Assembly (NCBI GenBank): GCA_947174295.1 | Contig: CAMWIG010000022.1 | Location: 1-17,678 of the forward strand | Reading direction: 5' to 3' | DNA: 17,678 nucleotides | Origin: an uncultured Alistipes sp. | GTDB taxonomy: Bacteria; Bacteroidota; Bacteroidia; Bacteroidales; Rikenellaceae | Shown here: in pieces, positions 13,840 through 17,678 of the stretch | Layout of the letters: each line of letters opens with the position of its first letter | How positions within the stretch are numbered: the stretch's first letter is position 1 | Program-made: the position numbers and the translations under genes | Notes under the pieces: model-generated | The model's input: only the letters and a program-made list of their open reading frames with translations | The model's database searches: none | What the model was told of the DNA's origin: nothing

Positions 13840-16137
13840 ATGCAGGAAAATTTAGTCATAGTCGAGTCTCCGGCGAAAGCGAAGACGATCGAAAAATTTC
13901 TGGGCAAAGACTACATCGTAAAATCGAGCTTCGGCCATATTCGCGACCTCTCGAAAAAGGATCTCGGAATCAATATCGCCGACGGTTTCGCTCCCGTGTA
14001 CGAGATTCCGAGCGACAAACGCAAACTCGTGGACGAACTTGCCAAGCTGGCCCGCACGAAGACCGTGTGGCTCGCATCCGATGAAGACCGCGAGGGCGAG
14101 GCCATAGCATGGCACCTGACCGAGGTGCTTGGGCTGCCGGTCGAGACGACGAAACGTATCGTGTTCCACGAAATCACCAAGCGGGCCATTCTCGAAGCTA
14201 TCGAGAAGCCTCGCACGGTCGACATGAATCTCGTCAATGCGCAGCAGGCCCGCCGCGTGCTCGACCGTCTGGTCGGCTTCGAGCTCTCGCCCGTGCTGTG
14301 GAAGAAGGTCAAGCCGTCGCTGTCGGCGGGTCGCGTGCAGAGCGTCGCCGTGCGTCTGCTGGTCGAGCGCGAGCGCGAAATCATAGCATTCCGCTCAGCT
14401 CCCTATTTCCGTGTCGTGGCGCGTTTCTATGCTGCCGGCGATGCCGAGAAGACGCTCTTCAAGGCCGAGCTGTCGCACCGCTTCGACACGCGCGACGAGG
14501 CCGAGGCGTTCCTCGGAACGTGCGCCGCTGCCGAGTTCCGCGTGGTCAAGGCCGAGGAGAAGCCGGCTCAGCGCTTCCCCGCCGCGCCGTTCACCACCTC
14601 GACGCTCCAACAGGAGGCGAGCCGCAAGCTGGGCATGTCGGTGTCGCAGACCATGTCTGTCGCGCAGCACCTCTACGAGCAGGGTCTCATCACCTACATG
14701 CGTACCGACTCGGTGAATCTGTCGACGCAGGCGCTCGCGCAGTGCAAGGAGGAGATTACGAAGCTCTTCGGCGAGAAGTACTCCGCATGGCGCAACTACA
14801 AGACCCACACCAAGGGCGCGCAGGAGGCCCACGAGGCCATCCGCCCGTCGTATATCGACCGTCAGGAGATCGAGGGCACGCCTGCCGAGAAGCGTCTCTA
14901 CGACCTTATCTGGAAGCGCACGGTTGCCTCGCAGATGGTCGCCGCGGAGATAGACCGCACGTCGGTCGTCATCGAGATGAGCAACTCCCCGGAGCTCTTC
15001 AACGCTACGGGCGAGGTTGTCCGTTTCGACGGATTCCTGCGTCTCTACTCCGAGTCTACCGACGACGAGCCCGCAGAGCAGAGCGGCGAGGGCGTACTGC
15101 CCAAGATGGCGGCCGGCGACCTGCTTCTGAGCCGCGACATCACCGCCACGGAGCGCTTCACGACGGCTCCGGCGCGTTATAACGAGGCGTCGCTCGTCAA
15201 GCGCATGGAGGAGCTCGGCATCGGCCGTCCGTCGACCTACGCACCGACCATTACCACGATTATCAACCGCGGCTACGTGGTCAAGCAGAACAAAGAGGGG
15301 CAGAAGCGCTCCTACGTTCAGCTGACCCTCGCCTCGGGCAAAATTACGGAGAAGCAGGTGACCGAGACCTTCGGCAAGGAGAAGAACCGTCTGTCGCCTA
15401 CCGACATAGGCATGGTCGTGAACGACTACCTCGAATCGCAGTTCGCGCCGATTATCGACTACAACTTCACGGCCAACGTCGAGAAGGAGTTCGACCGCGT
15501 GGCCGACGGCGGCATCACGTGGGAGAAGATGATAGGCAACTTCTACGGCCCGTTCCACACGATGGTCGACGAGGCCATCGCCACTCAGACCGACAAGGTG
15601 TCGCAGGCCCGCATCCTGGGCAGCGACCCCAAGACGGGTCATGTCGTCAAGGCCCGCATCGGCCGCTACGGCCCGATGGTCGAAATCGAGGGCGCCGAGG
15701 GCGAGAAGAGCCGCTTCGCATCGCTCAAAAAGGGTCAGCTCATCGAGTCCATCACGCTGGACGAGGCGTTGGAGCTCTTCGCGCTGCCTCGCAATCTGGG
15801 CGAGTACGAGGGCGAAGACCTGGTGGTCGGTCTGGGCAAGTTCGGCCCCTATGTCCGTCACGGCAAGAAGTTCGCGTCGCTGGCCAAGAGCGACGACCCC
15901 TACACGATAGGTTTCGAGCGCGCCGCGGAGCTCATCCGCGAACGCGAGGAGCAGACGCGTGCGGCCAACACTCCGCTGCGCAGCTTCGCCGAAGACCCCG
16001 ATATGCTGGTGAAAAACGGCCGCTACGGCGCCTATATCGCCTACAAGGGCAAGAACTACCGTTTGCCGAAGGGGGCGGTTCCGGCCGAGCTTACGCTGGA
16101 AGAGTGCCTGCAAATCGTCGCTTCGTCCAAAAAGTAA
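13840..16137 (+). CDS. topA: DNA topoisomerase I (type IA) TopA
   Basis: A 765-residue type IA topoisomerase, which relaxes negative supercoils behind moving polymerases. The TOPRIM domain carries VIVESPAKAKTIEKFLG with E9 and the acidic triad SDEDREGEAIAWHL (D81, D83, E85). The active-site tyrosine is Y286 in LITYMRTDS. RPSTYAPTI and the later core blocks are intact. The C-terminus has no Cys4 zinc fingers. Instead it has about three Toprim-C-repeat units (GRYGPMVEIEG, GKFGPYVRHGKKFASL, GRYGAYIAYKGKNYRLPKG), a normal arrangement in Bacteroidota. An upstream in-frame ATG at 13798 would add 14 residues (MALRFCRLKKQGYA), but it lies in the loop of a stem-loop, and family members start directly with M-x-E-N-L-V-I-V-E-S. 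The ATG at 13840 is therefore preferred. No Shine-Dalgarno sequence is seen. Confidence 0.96.
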   Translation: MQENLVIVESPAKAKTIEKFLGKDYIVKSSFGHIRDLSKKDLGINIADGFAPVYEIPSDKRKLVDELAKLARTKTVWLASDEDREGEAIAWHLTEVLGLPVETTKRIVFHEITKRAILEAIEKPRTVDMNLVNAQQARRVLDRLVGFELSPVLWKKVKPSLSAGRVQSVAVRLLVEREREIIAFRSAPYFRVVARFYAAGDAEKTLFKAELSHRFDTRDEAEAFLGTCAAAEFRVVKAEEKPAQRFPAAPFTTSTLQQEASRKLGMSVSQTMSVAQHLYEQGLITYMRTDSVNLSTQALAQCKEEITKLFGEKYSAWRNYKTHTKGAQEAHEAIRPSYIDRQEIEGTPAEKRLYDLIWKRTVASQMVAAEIDRTSVVIEMSNSPELFNATGEVVRFDGFLRLYSESTDDEPAEQSGEGVLPKMAAGDLLLSRDITATERFTTAPARYNEASLVKRMEELGIGRPSTYAPTITTIINRGYVVKQNKEGQKRSYVQLTLASGKITEKQVTETFGKEKNRLSPTDIGMVVNDYLESQFAPIIDYNFTANVEKEFDRVADGGITWEKMIGNFYGPFHTMVDEAIATQTDKVSQARILGSDPKTGHVVKARIGRYGPMVEIEGAEGEKSRFASLKKGQLIESITLDEALELFALPRNLGEYEGEDLVVGLGKFGPYVRHGKKFASLAKSDDPYTIGFERAAELIREREEQTRAANTPLRSFAEDPDMLVKNGRYGAYIAYKGKNYRLPKGAVPAELTLEECLQIVASSKK

Positions 16138-16229
16138 GATTTCCGTTTTCGTGAGCCTGACGCGCCGTCGGGTTTGCCGGGGCTCCCGAAAGCGATGTTT
16201 GAAAAACGACCCTAAACTTCAATATCGTT
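16138..16229. other. Gap between topA and the peptidase gene
   Basis: This gap of 92 nt has no strong terminator. A poor promoter match exists: TTTG at 16173-16176 and GATGTTTG at 16194-16201, but the 17-nt spacing and the mismatch make it doubtful. Separate transcription of the peptidase gene is therefore unproven. Confidence 0.3.
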
Positions 16230-17429
16230 ATGAAAAAACTACTTCTCACGCTGGCCGCTTTTGCGGCTGTCGCTGCGGCGGCACAGGAGACTGCGAAGCC
16301 GGAGCCCGAAGGCTACCGCTTCACCGACACGAAAATCATCAAGACCACGCCCGTCAAGGATCAGTCCCGCAGCGGTACCTGCTGGTGCTTCTCGACGATG
16401 ACGTTCCTCGAAAGCGAAATCATGCGTGCCGGAGGCGAGGAGATGCACCTCTCGGAGATGTGGATTGTCCGCCACTCGTTCAAGGACAAGGCCGTAAAGT
16501 ACGTGCGTCTGCACGGCCACCTCAATTTCGCCGAGGGCGGTGCGTCGCACGACGTGACGGAGGGCATCAAGGCCCACGGCATCGTTCCGTTCGACGTATA
16601 CCCCGGTCTGAACTACGGCACCGACAAGCCGGACTTCCATGAGCTCTCGGCCGTGTTCAAGGCCTATCTCGACGCTGTCATCTCGGCAGCCGAGAAGTCG
16701 CGCAAGCCTCTGTCGACGGCTTGGGAGAAGGGTTTCGACGCCCTGCTCGACACCTATTTCGGCGCTATGCCCGAGACGTTCGAGCATAACGGCCGGGAGT
16801 ACACCCCCGAGTCGTTCGCCGCGTCGCTGCCCATCGACATGAACGACTATATCGACATCACGTCGTTCACCCACCATCCGTTCTACGAGCGTTTCGTCAT
16901 CGAGATTCCCGACAACTGGATGTGGGGCACGGTCTACAACCTGCCGCTCGACGAGATGATGGCCGTCGTCGACCACGCGCTGGCCGAGGGCTACACCCTG
17001 GCATGGGGCACCGACGTGAGCGACAAGGGCTTCACCCGCACGGGTCTGGGCGTTCTTCCCGAAGCCGACTTGGAGAGCATGGACGGCACCGAGGCGGCAC
17101 GCTGGATAAAACTCTCCGACAAGGACAGGGAGGCTGCGCTCTACTCGTTCGAGAAGCCCGGCAAGGAGAAGACCATCACGCAGCAGATGCGTCAGACGGC
17201 GTTCGATAACTACGACACCACCGACGATCACGGCATGGTCATCATGGGTACGGCCGTAGACCAGAACGGCACGCCTTACTACAAGGTGCAGAACTCGTGG
17301 TCGACGAACACGACCTACGAGGGCTTCTGGTACTTCTCGCGTCCGTTCGTCGAGTATAAGACCACCTCGATTACGGTCAACAAGAACGCCCTGCCGAAGG
17401 ATATCCGCAAGAAGCTGGGTCTGAAATAG
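16230..17429 (+). CDS. Secreted C1-family cysteine peptidase (bleomycin hydrolase/PepC-like)
   Basis: A 399-residue papain-superfamily peptidase of the C1B type, related to bleomycin hydrolase and aminopeptidase C. A signal peptide (MKKLLLTLAAFAAVAAAAQ, cleavage near 18-19) directs it to the periplasm or outside, unlike the cytosolic PepC of Firmicutes. The catalytic residues are all visible: Q45 of the oxyanion hole and C51 in QSRSGTCWCFST, H334 in DDHGMVIMG, and N355 in KVQNSWS. A second cysteine (C53) takes the place of the alanine in the usual CWAF; what this does is unknown. The protein is shorter than PepC (about 440-450 residues) and ends in RKKLGLK, so it may lack the C-terminal plug that makes those enzymes aminopeptidases. 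The ATG at 16230 fits the signal peptide well. A strong terminator follows 44 nt after the stop. Confidence 0.92.
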   Translation: MKKLLLTLAAFAAVAAAAQETAKPEPEGYRFTDTKIIKTTPVKDQSRSGTCWCFSTMTFLESEIMRAGGEEMHLSEMWIVRHSFKDKAVKYVRLHGHLNFAEGGASHDVTEGIKAHGIVPFDVYPGLNYGTDKPDFHELSAVFKAYLDAVISAAEKSRKPLSTAWEKGFDALLDTYFGAMPETFEHNGREYTPESFAASLPIDMNDYIDITSFTHHPFYERFVIEIPDNWMWGTVYNLPLDEMMAVVDHALAEGYTLAWGTDVSDKGFTRTGLGVLPEADLESMDGTEAARWIKLSDKDREAALYSFEKPGKEKTITQQMRQTAFDNYDTTDDHGMVIMGTAVDQNGTPYYKVQNSWSTNTTYEGFWYFSRPFVEYKTTSITVNKNALPKDIRKKLGLK

Positions 17430-17472
17430 TCGTCCCGCAAGCCTTTCGACTCTCCGAAGGAGCAGTCGCGCA

Positions 17473-17510
17473 TAAACAATCCCGCCGAAGCGCTTCGGCG
17501 GGATTGTTTA
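17473..17510 (+). terminator. Strong intrinsic terminator after the peptidase gene
   Basis: This is a perfect 38-nt palindrome: AAACAATCCCGCCGAAG reads into CTTCGGCGGGATTGTTT with a minimal GCGC loop. It has a GC-rich centre and an AT-rich base, with T-rich sequence (TTGTTTATTT) at the 3' side. Being symmetric, it could stop transcription from either direction. Confidence 0.85.
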
Positions 17511-17566
17511 TTTCGGGAGGGAGGTATGCACTCCATATCCGATTTGTCCTTGCTGCCCTGCGATAT

Positions 17567-17616
17567 GTGCAGTGCAGTGCAGTGCAGTGTAGTGTAGTAT
17601 AGTGTAGTGTAGTACA
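17567..17616. repeat. Ten tandem copies of a GTRYA pentamer
   Basis: Four GTGCA units (17567-17586) are followed by two GTGTA, one GTATA, two GTGTA and one GTACA, making ten uninterrupted pentamers over 50 bp. Such simple repeats are rare in bacteria. No gene is seen around it. Confidence 0.9.
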
Positions 17617-17632
17617 CGGAGCGCGGAGTTAA

Positions 17633-17663
17633 CCCCCCCCCACCAATTATAACCCACCAATTA
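17633..17663. repeat. C9 run and 11-nt direct repeat at the right edge
   Basis: Nine C residues (17633-17641) run into CCCACCAATTA at 17639-17649, which repeats at 17653-17663 with a 14-nt period. No reading frame can be assigned across it, and the window ends 15 bases later. Confidence 0.75.
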
Positions 17664-17678
17664 ACAAAGGGAAGGGAG

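Noticed and set aside
14395..16113. A 572-codon open frame on the minus strand
   Set aside because: It lies wholly antisense to topA, whose motifs are intact, and its translation has no recognisable family or membrane pattern.
17567..17616. CRISPR-like array
   Set aside because: The repeat unit is only five bases with no spacers, so this is a microsatellite.
17315..17617. A 100-codon minus-strand frame with a YYTTLYYTTLH start
   Set aside because: Its N-terminus is just the translated pentamer repeat, it crosses the terminator palindrome, and the rest is antisense to the peptidase gene.

Overview
The window looks like the chromosome of a GC-rich member of the Bacteroidota, most likely Alistipes or a close relative in the Rikenellaceae. 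This rests on three observations: DUF3098 and DUF4270 genes, which are essentially confined to this phylum; several promoters of the Bacteroidota type (TTTG, 20 nt, TAnnTTTG); and mostly absent Shine-Dalgarno sequences. The genus is an inference from base composition and gene order. All recognisable genes look chromosomal and housekeeping. I see no transposase, integrase, CRISPR array, tRNA or rRNA.

Layout. Positions 89-2412 (minus) hold a probable two-gene unit: a long-chain polyprenyl diphosphate synthase followed by an FHS/FucP-like MFS transporter. A structured leader lies at 2413-2596. Positions 2837-4414 (plus) hold an unrecognised exported/membrane protein with its own promoter: signal peptide, SH3-like domain, six to seven membrane helices and a four-cysteine tail. 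Positions 4415-4798 form a gene-free stretch full of repeated promoter-like elements. Positions 4799-10040 hold an envelope and RNA-modification run: YfhO-family membrane protein, ftsX, DUF3098, uppP and truB, with queA following at 10134-11183. Positions 11371-13759 hold a short starch-synthase-like protein overlapping a DUF4270 lipoprotein. Then come topA (13840-16137), with a long stem-loop in its leader, and a secreted C1-family (bleomycin-hydrolase-like) peptidase (16230-17429). The last 250 bases hold a 38-nt perfect palindrome (terminator), ten copies of a pentamer repeat, a C9 run and an 11-nt direct repeat.

How the genes fit together. Polyprenyl synthase (probably the quinone side chain), UppP (recycling of the lipid carrier), FtsX (divisome/peptidoglycan hydrolase control) and YfhO (GT-C-like membrane protein) share an envelope and isoprenoid-lipid theme. 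TruB and QueA modify tRNA. The starch-synthase-like/DUF4270 pair is a known Bacteroidota neighbourhood of uncertain function.

No convincing new multi-gene system is visible. The most unusual signals are regulatory: a promoter block shared by the YfhO and starch-synthase-like genes that carries a dyad with compensating base changes around the -33 box, plus decayed copies nearby; a 23-bp perfect palindrome in the polyprenyl synthase leader; the topA leader hairpin; and the low-complexity tract at the right edge.
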